Below, one piece after another: positions 26,468-34,554 of a stretch of 64,000 nucleotides of DNA. Numbering within the stretch: position 1 is the stretch's first letter; the number at the start of each line of letters is the position of its first letter. The DNA is taken from assembly GCF_028737195.1 (NCBI RefSeq), contig NZ_JAQZAJ010000004.1, positions 124,001 to 188,000 on the forward strand, given 5' to 3'. Made by a program: the position numbers and the translations under genes. The notes beneath the pieces were generated by a model. It was not told the DNA's origin and did not search any database. It was given only the letters and a program-made list of their open reading frames with translations. Origin of the DNA: Pseudovibrio exalbescens. GTDB taxonomy: Bacteria; Pseudomonadota; Alphaproteobacteria; Rhizobiales; Stappiaceae.

Positions 26468-27646
26468 ATGCCGCGTCGCGCAGAGTGCCCGTCGTGCGGA
26501 AAGACCTGTGATTTCTCCCATAATGACATGTTTTTGCATGAGGCCGTGCCTTATGCTTACCTATCGGACAAACACCCCATGACACGGGATTATTCTGCTT
26601 ATGTGCCCAAGGCTCCGCTCCTCAAGGCCTTCAAACCCATGACACTGCTTGCAACCCTTGGCTGGCAGCCGTTTTTCGCGCAGCAAACCAGCGTGGAAGA
26701 GATGGAAACGTCTCCGCCCGTGCGTGTGACCGCCGTTCATCGCAGCGGCGTGGATGTGAAGGGCGAAGGCATTGAAGAGCATTTGCCGGTGGTGCCCAAC
26801 GTGGCCGTTGGCGACTGGCTCATGTTGAACAAGGCCTATCCCCCCCACAGCCGCATTCTGGAACGCAAGAGCCTGTTCAAGCGCAAGGCACCGGGCAGAG
26901 GCTGGGACATTCAGCTGATTGCGGCCAATGTGGACACGGTTTTTGTTGTGACTTCGTGCAACCAAGACTTCAACCGGGCGCGGCTGGAACGGTTTGTGGC
27001 CTTGGCAACAGACTCGGACGCACAAGCCGTGCTGGTGCTGACAAAGGCGGACCTGTGTGACGCGCCGCAGACCTTCGTGGACGAAGCCCGCTTGCTTGGA
27101 TCGCCGGTGGTGCTTTTGGATGCACGGGGGCCGGATGTGCTGGAAAAGCTGGGCGACTGGCTGAAACCTGGACAGACGCTGGCGTTTCTCGGCTCCTCCG
27201 GTGTGGGCAAGTCAACCTTGGTCAATGCCATTTCGGGGCATGAGATTGCGGCCACGCGGGATATTCGCGAGGATGACAGCAAGGGGCGGCACACCACCAC
27301 CCACCGCCAGCTGCACATTCTGCCCGCAGGCTTTTGCCTGATGGACACGCCGGGAATGCGTGAAATTCAGCTTGCCGATGTGCAGGAAGGCCTTTCCGAA
27401 GTGTTTTCCGACATTGAGGAGCTGGTGGGGCAGTGCCGGTTCAGCGATTGTCAGCACAAGAGTGAACCGGGATGCGCGGTTCGCCCGGCCATTGAAGGCG
27501 GGGTGATCGAGCAGGAACGCTATGACCGCTGGCAGAAGCTGGTGCAGGAAGAGCGGTCGAACTCAGAAGTGCTGGCGCAGCGCAAGTCCAAGAACAAGCG
27601 GCTGAGCAAGACAATCCGCCAGATGAAAAAGCAAAAGGCAAAGTGA
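26468..27646 (+). CDS. rsgA: Ribosome small-subunit-dependent GTPase A (RsgA/YjeQ)
   Basis: A circularly permuted GTPase that acts late in 30S maturation. An OB-fold precedes G4 (VLTKADL), then G1 GSSGVGKSTL, G2 GRHTTTHRQLH and G3 DTPGMRE. A zinc-type motif follows (CRFSDCQHKSEPGC), then a lysine-rich tail (RKSKNKRLSKTIRQMKKQKAK). From 26468 the product has 392 residues with an unusual N-terminus containing CPSCGKTC. From the ATG at 26579 it has 355, nearer the family's length, and starts MTRDYSAYV. Neither start has a strong ribosome site, so the true N-terminus is open. Confidence 0.9.
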   Translation: MPRRAECPSCGKTCDFSHNDMFLHEAVPYAYLSDKHPMTRDYSAYVPKAPLLKAFKPMTLLATLGWQPFFAQQTSVEEMETSPPVRVTAVHRSGVDVKGEGIEEHLPVVPNVAVGDWLMLNKAYPPHSRILERKSLFKRKAPGRGWDIQLIAANVDTVFVVTSCNQDFNRARLERFVALATDSDAQAVLVLTKADLCDAPQTFVDEARLLGSPVVLLDARGPDVLEKLGDWLKPGQTLAFLGSSGVGKSTLVNAISGHEIAATRDIREDDSKGRHTTTHRQLHILPAGFCLMDTPGMREIQLADVQEGLSEVFSDIEELVGQCRFSDCQHKSEPGCAVRPAIEGGVIEQERYDRWQKLVQEERSNSEVLAQRKSKNKRLSKTIRQMKKQKAK

Positions 27647-28136
27647 GCTTTACTGCTCAAGGGCGCGGCCGGGTAGCTCTGGTGCCGCGCTCTTGAAAGC
27701 CCTCAGGCACTTCCCATTAAAACGACACTGAGAGCGGGGCTGGCGAATCCCGATCCATGAAGCGTGCTTGGGTATAGAGTGGCGTCGGGCGTGATGGCGG
27801 GCATTTTTTATCTGCGTAAACTCTTGTTTAATGGCTGTTTCATGCTGAAACAAAAGCAGTTCAAATACTGACGCGTTCTGAATAATTCTTCAATTGATTA
27901 AATTCTTTTATGTTTATGGCGTAGGTTTCCGGGGGGTTCCACGTTTGAAAGAGTTCCCTAATATACTAGGATGTGTCGCGAAACTTTTATGAAACCGTGG
28001 TCTTGCTAGACAAAACGGCAACAGAATTGCCGAAGGCTGACCAAAGGTAAGCTATAAAAGTTGAGATCAGTTCTCCGAAGAAAGAGCTGACGGCCCAGAC
28101 AAGGGCAAGCACTGTGACACGAAGGCGGGTTCTTTC
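27647..28136. other. Intergenic region, no gene recognised
   Basis: About 490 bases, partly AT-rich (27840-27990). No open frame with a ribosome site, no RNA gene, no clear terminator after rsgA. The promoter of the phosphatase gene should lie near the right end. Confidence 0.45.
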
Positions 28137-28661
28137 ATGACGGAAGCCTATAAAATCGCAAGCATTCCACTTCCAAACGGGAGCCGGATTGGTATTGCCC
28201 CGCAACCGGGCCTGCGTAATCCCCTTTCCGATGACCTTGATGTGATCACCAACTGGTATCCGCAGATGCTGGTGTCGTTGACCGAGCCTTCCGAAGCGCT
28301 GGACGCCCGCAGTGCGCCCATGAGCCTGATGCTGGAAGACCGTGGTATTGAGTGGGTACAGTTCCCCATTCGGGATTTTGATGTGCCCTCCCCGGTGATG
28401 ACACAGTTTTGGGCTGAGGTGAGTGCGCGCATACATGATTGTCTGTGTCATGGAGGCTCGGTGCTGTTGCATTGCCGGGGTGGCATGGGGAGATCGGGCA
28501 TGGTTGCCCTGCGCCTGTTGCGTGAGCGCGGTTTGAGCCGTAGGCGTTCACTCGGCATGGTGCGCAGCGCACAGCCGGGCGCCATTGAAACCGAACCGCA
28601 GTTGAACTGGGGGCTCTATGGGTTTCAAGGGCAGCTTTTTGAGCAACTGGTGGCGAGTTGA
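28137..28661 (+). CDS. Protein tyrosine / dual-specificity phosphatase
   Basis: A 174-residue cytosolic protein with the Cys-based phosphatase loop HCRGGMGRSG: nucleophile Cys113, Arg119, preceded by the beta strand GSVLLHC. The upstream PIRDFDVPSP carries candidate general-acid Asp residues (80 or 82). The layout resembles the CDKN3/KAP-like bacterial group, where the enzyme follows a short N-terminal region with GIAPQPGL. Substrate unknown. The next gene (GNAT) starts 23 bases downstream on the same strand, so they are likely one transcript. Confidence 0.85.
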   Translation: MTEAYKIASIPLPNGSRIGIAPQPGLRNPLSDDLDVITNWYPQMLVSLTEPSEALDARSAPMSLMLEDRGIEWVQFPIRDFDVPSPVMTQFWAEVSARIHDCLCHGGSVLLHCRGGMGRSGMVALRLLRERGLSRRRSLGMVRSAQPGAIETEPQLNWGLYGFQGQLFEQLVAS

Positions 28662-28684
28662 CCGCCCTAAAACGATAAGAACAC

Positions 28685-29158
28685 ATGAAAACACTGGGCA
28701 TGCGCGACGATATCGTCATCAACCGCATTACCGCCGACGTGGCGCTTCCCATCCGCCACAGGGTGTTGTGGCCGGACCTTCCCATGGACGCGGCGCGGGT
28801 GTCGGAAGATGATACCGGCTTGCATTTTGGTGCCTACTACAAGAGCTGGCTGGTTGGGGTGGCGTCCATCTTCCTGAACGAAGGTGGTGCGCGGCTGCGC
28901 AAATTCGCCGTTCTGCCCGAATATCAGGGCCACGGGATTGGCAGCACGCTTGTTCGCTACACCATGGAACAGGTTGAGGCCCTTGGGGCAAGTGAGTTCT
29001 GGTGCGACGCGCGGCAAACCGCGATCCCGTTTTATGAGCGCTTTGGTATGAGGGTGGACAGCGCGCCCTTTGACAAGCGCGGTGTAGCCTATGTGCGCAT
29101 GAGCCGCCCGCTGCAGGAGGGCTTTGGCTCCCTTGAGCAGGGCGACGTGACACTGTAA
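28685..29158 (+). CDS. GNAT family N-acetyltransferase
   Basis: A 157-residue GNAT protein. The acetyl-CoA binding motif A reads LRKFAVLPEYQGHGIGSTLVRYTMEQ (R/Q-x-x-G-x-G/A as QGHGIG, near residues 78-103), followed by motif B FWCDARQTAIPFYERFGMRV. The substrate is unknown. Translation could also begin at the internal ATG at 28703 (MRDDIVINRIT). It converges on the MscS gene with a shared hairpin between. Confidence 0.85.
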   Translation: MKTLGMRDDIVINRITADVALPIRHRVLWPDLPMDAARVSEDDTGLHFGAYYKSWLVGVASIFLNEGGARLRKFAVLPEYQGHGIGSTLVRYTMEQVEALGASEFWCDARQTAIPFYERFGMRVDSAPFDKRGVAYVRMSRPLQEGFGSLEQGDVTL

Positions 29159-29173
29159 CCCGATAAAAGCAGG

Positions 29174-29192
29174 AAGGGGCCCGGAGCCCCTT
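29174..29192. terminator. Hairpin between convergent GNAT and mscS genes
   Basis: AAGGGGC (29174-29180) pairs with GCCCCTT (29186-29192) over a 5-base loop. It can serve both directions; T content downstream is modest. Confidence 0.65.
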
Positions 29193-29208
29193 ATGTGCTT
29201 CTAGGCCT

Positions 29209-30018
29209 TCAAGAGGCTTTCTTGACCACCTCAACGCGGTGCGGATAGGGAATGGAAATGCCATCCTTGTCAAAGGCTTCCTTTACCGCTTTGGTCATGT
29301 GGAACTTCAGATCCCAATAGTCTGCGCTGTTGCACCAAAGACGGGCGGTGATGTCTACCGAAGACTCGCCAAGGTTCACGACACGGACCCATGGCTCCGG
29401 ATCTTTCAGGACACGCTCATCAGAGGTTGCAATTGCGGTGATCAGCTCGATGGCCTTGTCGGCATCATCGCTGTAATCCACGCCAAAGGTGATGTCGACG
29501 CGCCGGGTTGGATGGGCGGAGTAGTTGGTGATGACCGAACTCCAGGCCTTGGAGTTGGGCATGATGATCTGCACGTTGTCCGGCGTTGCCAACTCGGTGA
29601 CGAACAGGTTGATTTCTTTCACGGTTCCGGCGGTGCCGCCCACTTCCACATAGTCGCCCAGACGGTAGGGCCGGAAGATGATGAGCATCACCCCGGAAGC
29701 CACATCGCTCAAGGTGCCCTGAAGCGCAAGGCCGATGGCAAGAGACGCCGCACCCAAAACGGCAACGAGGCTGGTTGCCTGAAAACCGACGAGCTGCAAA
29801 ACGGCGATGACCACAACCGCCAGCACACCCCAACGGACCAGCGATGAGAAGAACACGGCCAGGGTCTGGTCGAGACGCTCCACCTTGCCGAGCCGGTCGC
29901 GCACGATGCGGCTGGCAAAGCCGGCGAAGAAATAGCCGAGAATGAGGAAGACAATCGCTTTGATCACATTCAAAGCCAAGGCTTCATAGCCGCCCATGGC
30001 GGTGATGGTTTCGTTCAT
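29209..30018 (-). CDS. mscS: Small-conductance mechanosensitive channel, MscS family
   Basis: A 269-residue MscS channel. Three N-terminal membrane helices end with the pore helix TM3 (AVLGAASLAIGLALQGTLSDVASGVMLIIFRPYRLGDYVEVGGTAGTVKEI), which holds the conserved A/G packing, ALQ and FRPYxxGD features. The beta domain then reads ELATPDNVQIIMPNSKAWSSVITNYS. The C-terminal mixed domain ends in ISIPYPHRVEVVKK. It releases solutes on hypo-osmotic shock. GAGG precedes the ATG. Confidence 0.93.
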   Translation of the reverse strand: MNETITAMGGYEALALNVIKAIVFLILGYFFAGFASRIVRDRLGKVERLDQTLAVFFSSLVRWGVLAVVVIAVLQLVGFQATSLVAVLGAASLAIGLALQGTLSDVASGVMLIIFRPYRLGDYVEVGGTAGTVKEINLFVTELATPDNVQIIMPNSKAWSSVITNYSAHPTRRVDITFGVDYSDDADKAIELITAIATSDERVLKDPEPWVRVVNLGESSVDITARLWCNSADYWDLKFHMTKAVKEAFDKDGISIPYPHRVEVVKKAS

Positions 30019-30169
30019 GAGAACCTCGCGGTTTACTGGTGCACCAATTGGTTTTGCAACTGGCGTAACAGACTACCCGCGCTGCGTAAAGGCGGGGTGA
30101 ACGGGGGACACAACAGCCTTTTTCTGCCAGCCGCCCGGCCTATTCCAGCCGATACAAGGCCTGGGGGCG

Positions 30170-31498
30170 CTATCCAAGGCCGATGAAACCCACGCCGCCG
30201 CCCAATGGACGGCTGGAGACCGCAACAGCCGGGCGCATGGGGATGGCAGGGGCTGCCGCCAGTGCTGCAGCAGAGCGAAACCCCTTGTGCAGGGCCGCTG
30301 GATGAAGACTTTGCGCAGCCAATATGCGGGTTTGTTCGGCCCCAGCCCGAAACGTGCTGTAGTGGCTCCACAGCGCAAGAAGGGCCTTGGCGAAGTCCCG
30401 ATCAGACAAGGCGGCGATCGCGTTCTTGGTGCTCAAGAAGCGTTGCGGGGCCATGTCTGAGGTATGCACCAGCGGGCGTCCAGCAAAAACTGCATCAAGC
30501 ACCCGGCCAGCGGCGTTGATCTCATGGCTGCCATCCTCATAAGGAAGCAGCAGGGCGTCGGTGCGGGCCATGGCTTCGGCATAAGCGCGGCAGGGAAGCG
30601 GCGCGGGCAGGAACTCAACGGTTACCTTGTCTCCAAACCGGCCTTCCCGCGCCAGCCCCTTGTAAACGCCCGTGGTGCGGTCGGCGCTGCTGGCGGCAAG
30701 CAGGAAATGGAAAGACTGGGGCCCGCGACGTTCCAGCGTGAGCCGGGCAATGTTGGACAGGATTGAAGCCAGCCGGGGCCCGCCGCTGGAGGCTGAGGGC
30801 GGGTCCAGCACACCGATGACCAAGGGGGCCGTTCCGGGCAGCGCTGGCTGATAGGGAACCGGCGGATCGAACGGTGAGATGCGCCGGGGCAGCACGAGCA
30901 CATCGCGCATGGGCAGGTTCAACGTGGCCTTCAGGTAAAACAGATGCTCCTCAGTTTCCGTGTAGAGGGCGGCATGGCCTTGCCATACGAGGGGCGACAG
31001 CCGCTCGGTCGCTTGAAACCGGGAGAGATAGAGGCCGGGTTGACGCCAGTCCCGAAACCGCAGGTGCAAACGGGGCAAATCGGAAGCACCAAAACGGTCA
31101 TAGAACTGGGTCAACCCGTGAAGGAGACCCGGGTGGCAATCAGGCACCAGAACATGATCCTGGGCCGTCAGGCCATGGGTCGCCAAAGCTTTTGCAAATG
31201 GCTCGAAGATGCTGGAAAAATCTGGTTGAGAGGAGCGACCAAAGGGGTTTTTAGCAAGCCGGCGACAGCGCGCCTTCAGCCCCGGTGCCACATTCTCGAG
31301 CATTTGGTCGAGGCGATGGCCGGGCGCAAGACCGCGCACCTCCGGCCCTAGCGGCGCCACGGGGGGCGCACCCACCGGACCATCCGTCAAAAAACACAGA
31401 TCAAAACCCTGAAACAACGCCGCGATGGCCCGTCTTTCCGGATGCGCATTCGCGCTTTCGTTATGCAGTCCTGTCTGGACCACAAGCAGCTTGACCAT
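30170..31498 (-). CDS. Glycosyltransferase-like protein (GT-B fold candidate)
   Basis: A 442-residue soluble protein. The start MVKLLVVQTGLHNESANAHPER and the later PLVIGVLDPPSASSGGPRLASILSNIA...FHFLLAASS resemble the two Rossmann halves of GT-B enzymes. DALLLPYEDGSHEINAAGRVLDAVFAGRPLVHT matches the donor-binding E-x7-E-type region of family 4-like glycosyltransferases. I cannot assign a substrate. The C-terminal 40 residues are Ala/Gly/Pro-rich. No other polysaccharide genes are nearby; repABC begins on the other side, transcribed divergently. Confidence 0.6.
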   Translation of the reverse strand: MVKLLVVQTGLHNESANAHPERRAIAALFQGFDLCFLTDGPVGAPPVAPLGPEVRGLAPGHRLDQMLENVAPGLKARCRRLAKNPFGRSSQPDFSSIFEPFAKALATHGLTAQDHVLVPDCHPGLLHGLTQFYDRFGASDLPRLHLRFRDWRQPGLYLSRFQATERLSPLVWQGHAALYTETEEHLFYLKATLNLPMRDVLVLPRRISPFDPPVPYQPALPGTAPLVIGVLDPPSASSGGPRLASILSNIARLTLERRGPQSFHFLLAASSADRTTGVYKGLAREGRFGDKVTVEFLPAPLPCRAYAEAMARTDALLLPYEDGSHEINAAGRVLDAVFAGRPLVHTSDMAPQRFLSTKNAIAALSDRDFAKALLALWSHYSTFRAGAEQTRILAAQSLHPAALHKGFRSAAALAAAPAIPMRPAVAVSSRPLGGGVGFIGLG

Positions 31499-32032
31499 TG
31501 GTGCCCTCCCCTACGCAAGCACTGAACTTGGAAGCCAATGATCTGCGCAGACTACGTGAGTATTGCACCCGCCAACACTCCCCAGAACGGGGATGTAATT
31601 TTCGCTGAGCCTTGGACCGGGAAGGCTTGAACCTGCACGGAGATTCGCAAGGGCGCCGTCAAAAATAGCGTTGCGATTCATCACAGGGAGGCCGGTTTTC
31701 AGGCCAGAAACAGAGGCGCATTACTGAAAATGCACAGGAAACCAACCGCGAAACGACCAAAACAGGGGAGGACTGCATCCTGAGGCGACTACAGCTGTAA
31801 ATGGCAGAAAACTGCGGATTTTGGTGAAGGGAAGCGGTGTGAAACCGGGCTCCGGACAGGCGCGCATGGTCATTTCAGTGGAAATAACTCGCCGGGATAA
31901 CGTGTTGGCCACAATGGTTAATTTGCGTTAACTATAAAGCCATTGACGACGCCATTAAAAAAGAAAACTATGCGCTGTGACGGATTTTTCTATTCGGGCC
32001 CTTTAAAACCGTCATACGAGGAAACAGGCAAC
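31499..32032. other. Intergenic leader of the repABC operon
   Basis: About 530 bases between the glycosyltransferase-like gene and repA, with no supportable gene. It holds a candidate repA promoter (31943-31971) and the palindrome GTTAATTTGCGTTAAC (31917-31932) directly upstream of it, a possible RepA operator. Confidence 0.5.
31943..31971 (+). promoter_or_regulatory. Candidate repABC promoter
   Basis: TTGACG (31943-31948), a 17-base spacer and AACTAT (31966-31971). The -35 is strong and the -10 weak. Transcription would begin about 55 bases before the repA ATG at 32033. Confidence 0.45.
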
Positions 32033-33241
32033 ATGCTGCTCAATGCTGAACACGACGAAACGTCTGCGGAGAAGATCTCGCGCCATTCTGCGCTGCTGTC
32101 ACGCCAGCTGCAATCCCTGCGCGAGAAAATGTACCCGCCTGAAGCAAAGAAGAAGCTGAAAACCTTCTCTTCCCGTGACGTGGCCAACCTTTTGGGCGTT
32201 GCCGAATCCAGCTTGCGCCAGCTTTCGCTCAACGGCGAGGGAGTTATCCCCGATCGGCTGGAAAACGGGCGGCGCATTTATACCCTCGAACAGATCAACG
32301 ATCTGCGCAAGTATCTGGCGGACAAACGGCCCGCGGATGCCCTGAAATTCGACCCGCGCCGGCGCGAGCACGAGAAGATGCAAGTCATCGCCGTGGCGAA
32401 CTTCAAAGGCGGGTCCGCCAAGACCACAACAACCGTGCATTTGAGCCAATATCTGGCCCTTCAAGGCCTGCGTGTGCTGGCCATTGACCTTGACCCGCAG
32501 GCCTCCCTTTCGGCCATGTTCGGCTACCAGCCGGAGTTCGATGTAGACGACAACCAGACCCTTTATGCGGCCATCCGCTATGATGACGAGGAACGGGTCT
32601 CGCTGCGCGAAGTTATCCGCGAAACCTACTTCGATGGCCTTCATCTTGTCCCCGGTAACCTCGAGTTGATGGAATATGAGCACGAAACGCCTCAAGCCAT
32701 CGCGCAGGGGCTTTCCCGCGGCGACGGAATGTTCTTCCGCCGCATGGCAACCGTGTTGCAAGAGGTGGAAGATGATTACGATGTGGTGCTTATCGATGCG
32801 CCGCCGCAGCTGGGCTACCTCACCTTGGGCGCGCTTTATGCGGCGACCGGGCTGGTGGTTACCGTGCACCCGGCCATGCTGGATGTGTCATCCATGAACC
32901 AGTTCCTTTCCATGACCTCCGAGCTGCTGGCGGTGATTGAAGAGGCGGGTGGCTCCCTGCACCACGATTTCGTGCGCTATCTGTTGACGCGCCACACCCC
33001 GCACGACCTGCCACAGGTGAATGTGGCGGCGCTGTTGCGCGGGCTGTTTGGCGAGGATGTGCTGGCCGCCGCCGTGGTGGAAACCACCGCCATCGCCAAT
33101 GCAGGCCTTGAGAAGAAGAGCCTTTATGAGGTGGAGCGGGGCATGGTGACCCGAGACACCTTGAACCGCGCGCTGGAGTCTGTCGACGCGGTAAACACCG
33201 AGATTTATCAGTTGATCAAGCAGGTTTGGGGACGCTCATGA
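32033..33241 (+). CDS. repA: RepA, ParA-type partition ATPase of the repABC replicon
   Basis: A 402-residue protein. The N-terminal DNA-binding region includes KTFSSRDVANLLGVAESSLRQLSLNGEGVIPDRLENGRRIYTLEQI, a MerR-like winged helix. The deviant Walker A is NFKGGSAKTTT and the A' motif is VLIDAPPQLGYLTLGAL. RepA proteins position the replicon and repress the operon with RepB. The ATG at 32033 is chosen because it follows the candidate promoter and gives the usual length of about 400; a longer frame would start within the promoter. The stop overlaps the repB start (ATGA). Confidence 0.95.
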   Translation: MLLNAEHDETSAEKISRHSALLSRQLQSLREKMYPPEAKKKLKTFSSRDVANLLGVAESSLRQLSLNGEGVIPDRLENGRRIYTLEQINDLRKYLADKRPADALKFDPRRREHEKMQVIAVANFKGGSAKTTTTVHLSQYLALQGLRVLAIDLDPQASLSAMFGYQPEFDVDDNQTLYAAIRYDDEERVSLREVIRETYFDGLHLVPGNLELMEYEHETPQAIAQGLSRGDGMFFRRMATVLQEVEDDYDVVLIDAPPQLGYLTLGALYAATGLVVTVHPAMLDVSSMNQFLSMTSELLAVIEEAGGSLHHDFVRYLLTRHTPHDLPQVNVAALLRGLFGEDVLAAAVVETTAIANAGLEKKSLYEVERGMVTRDTLNRALESVDAVNTEIYQLIKQVWGRS

Positions 33242-34317
33242 ACAAAGCCAGCGACCGATCCAAGAAGATGCGCGCCATGTTTGGCGGTGTGGATCCGTCC
33301 GAACTGGTCAAGGATCCCGCCCCTGCCCAAGCCGGGCTTGGGTCGTCCAAGCGCGTTTCTGCCGGTGCCATCAAGTCCATGCGCAACACCTTTTCCAATG
33401 TGGAGAAGGAAAACGAAGAGCTGCGCAAGTTGCTGGAAGAAGGCGACATGGCCCGTGAACTGGACACGGAGCTGCTGGAGCCTTCCTTCGTGGCGGATCG
33501 GATGGTGGTGGAAGTGGACGCCGATTTCGAGGCGCTCAAACAATCCATCGAGGCCAATGGACAGCAGGTGCCCATTCTGGCCCGTCCGCACCCGACCAGC
33601 GAAGGCCGCTATCAGATTGCGTTCGGGCATCGCCGTTGGCGGGCCTGTCATGAGCTTGGCCGCCCGGTGCGCGGGATCATCAAGCCACTGAGCGATGAAG
33701 AACTTCTGATTGCGCAAGGTCAGGAAAACCATGAGCGCAAGAACCTGTCCTTTATCGAGACGGCGCTGTTTGCCTCGCGGCTGGCGGCGGACTACCCGCA
33801 AACCATCATCTCCAAGGCCATCGGGAAGGACGCCACAACGGTGTCCAAGCTGTTGCGCCTGATGGGCCAGTTGCCGCAGGAATTCGTGCGCAAGGTTGGC
33901 CCTGCACCGCGTATTGGCCGCCCGCGCTGGGAAGAACTGGCCTCTCACTTTCACGAGGGCGCTCTGCCCGCCGGTGTGAATGGGCCCATTGAAGTGCTGA
34001 TGGAGAGCGAAGAGTACAAGCGCTCCTCCAGCGATGAGCGCTTCATGATGATTTTTGAAGAGGTGGGGCAGCTTGTGAACCAGGCCCCCTCCCCTGCTGT
34101 TGTGAGCGTCGCTGACGCCAAGGCTGCCGCGGCAACGGCATCCTCGGAAAAGGCATGGCTCGGCAACAAGCGGGTTCTGATGAAAGCAAAGGGCGCGACC
34201 TTGAGCTTTCAGGTGGACGCCCGCAAACAGCCAGACTTGGCAGCGTTCCTGAAAGAACGGCTGCCGGAGCTGCTTGAAGAGTTTGAAGCACGGAAACAGA
34301 CGGAGGATGCCTCATGA
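33238..34317 (+). CDS. repB: RepB, ParB-type centromere-binding protein of the repABC replicon
   Basis: A 359-residue protein. ParB-N features include EVDADFEALKQSIEANGQQVPILARPHPTSEGRYQIAFGHRRWRACHELGRPVRGII with the GHRR motif (CTPase box), then LIAQGQENHERKNLSFIETALFASRL. A helix-turn-helix (TIISKAIGKDATTVSKLLRLM) and the RepB-specific C-terminal region (LSFQVDARKQPDLAAFLKERLPELLEEFEA) follow. The ATG overlaps the repA stop by four bases. It binds parS-like sites for segregation; I could not find a convincing parS in the window. Confidence 0.95.
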   Translation: MNKASDRSKKMRAMFGGVDPSELVKDPAPAQAGLGSSKRVSAGAIKSMRNTFSNVEKENEELRKLLEEGDMARELDTELLEPSFVADRMVVEVDADFEALKQSIEANGQQVPILARPHPTSEGRYQIAFGHRRWRACHELGRPVRGIIKPLSDEELLIAQGQENHERKNLSFIETALFASRLAADYPQTIISKAIGKDATTVSKLLRLMGQLPQEFVRKVGPAPRIGRPRWEELASHFHEGALPAGVNGPIEVLMESEEYKRSSSDERFMMIFEEVGQLVNQAPSPAVVSVADAKAAAATASSEKAWLGNKRVLMKAKGATLSFQVDARKQPDLAAFLKERLPELLEEFEARKQTEDAS

Positions 34318-34554
34318 GGTAAGCGCTCCCAATGAAAAACGGCCTTGCTGACGGCAATCAGCAAGACCGGAATTCAACGGTACAACAAGCTAGACGCCCG
34401 TCGTAACCCTCATTTGCATTTTCACGTTACTTCGAGATGCGTTCCGAATCAAGCCTGCCAAGTGGGCCTGAAATGCCTTTTTGCGGCCTGATGCGCAGTT
34501 GTACCCGTTAATCCCCAAAGGCGGAATGGAATTCCGTGAGGAACACTGAGGCCA
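34318..34554. ncRNA. repB-repC intergenic region, expected site of the antisense incompatibility RNA
   Basis: In repABC replicons this interval encodes a small counter-transcribed RNA (minus strand) that limits RepC synthesis; that is family knowledge. Seen here: a strong hairpin at 34341-34370 (CTTGCTGA/TCAGCAAG, extended by CGG/CCG) and a second one (CGGAAT/ATTCCG) that can mask the GTGAGG ribosome site before repC. A minus-strand promoter could not be marked with confidence, so the exact RNA ends are unknown. Confidence 0.45.

Noticed and set aside
31917-31932. GTTAATTTGCGTTAAC as a parS site
   Set aside because: Arms match the GTT...AAC frame, but the centre does not fit the usual repABC parS pattern with a central GC; kept only as a possible operator.
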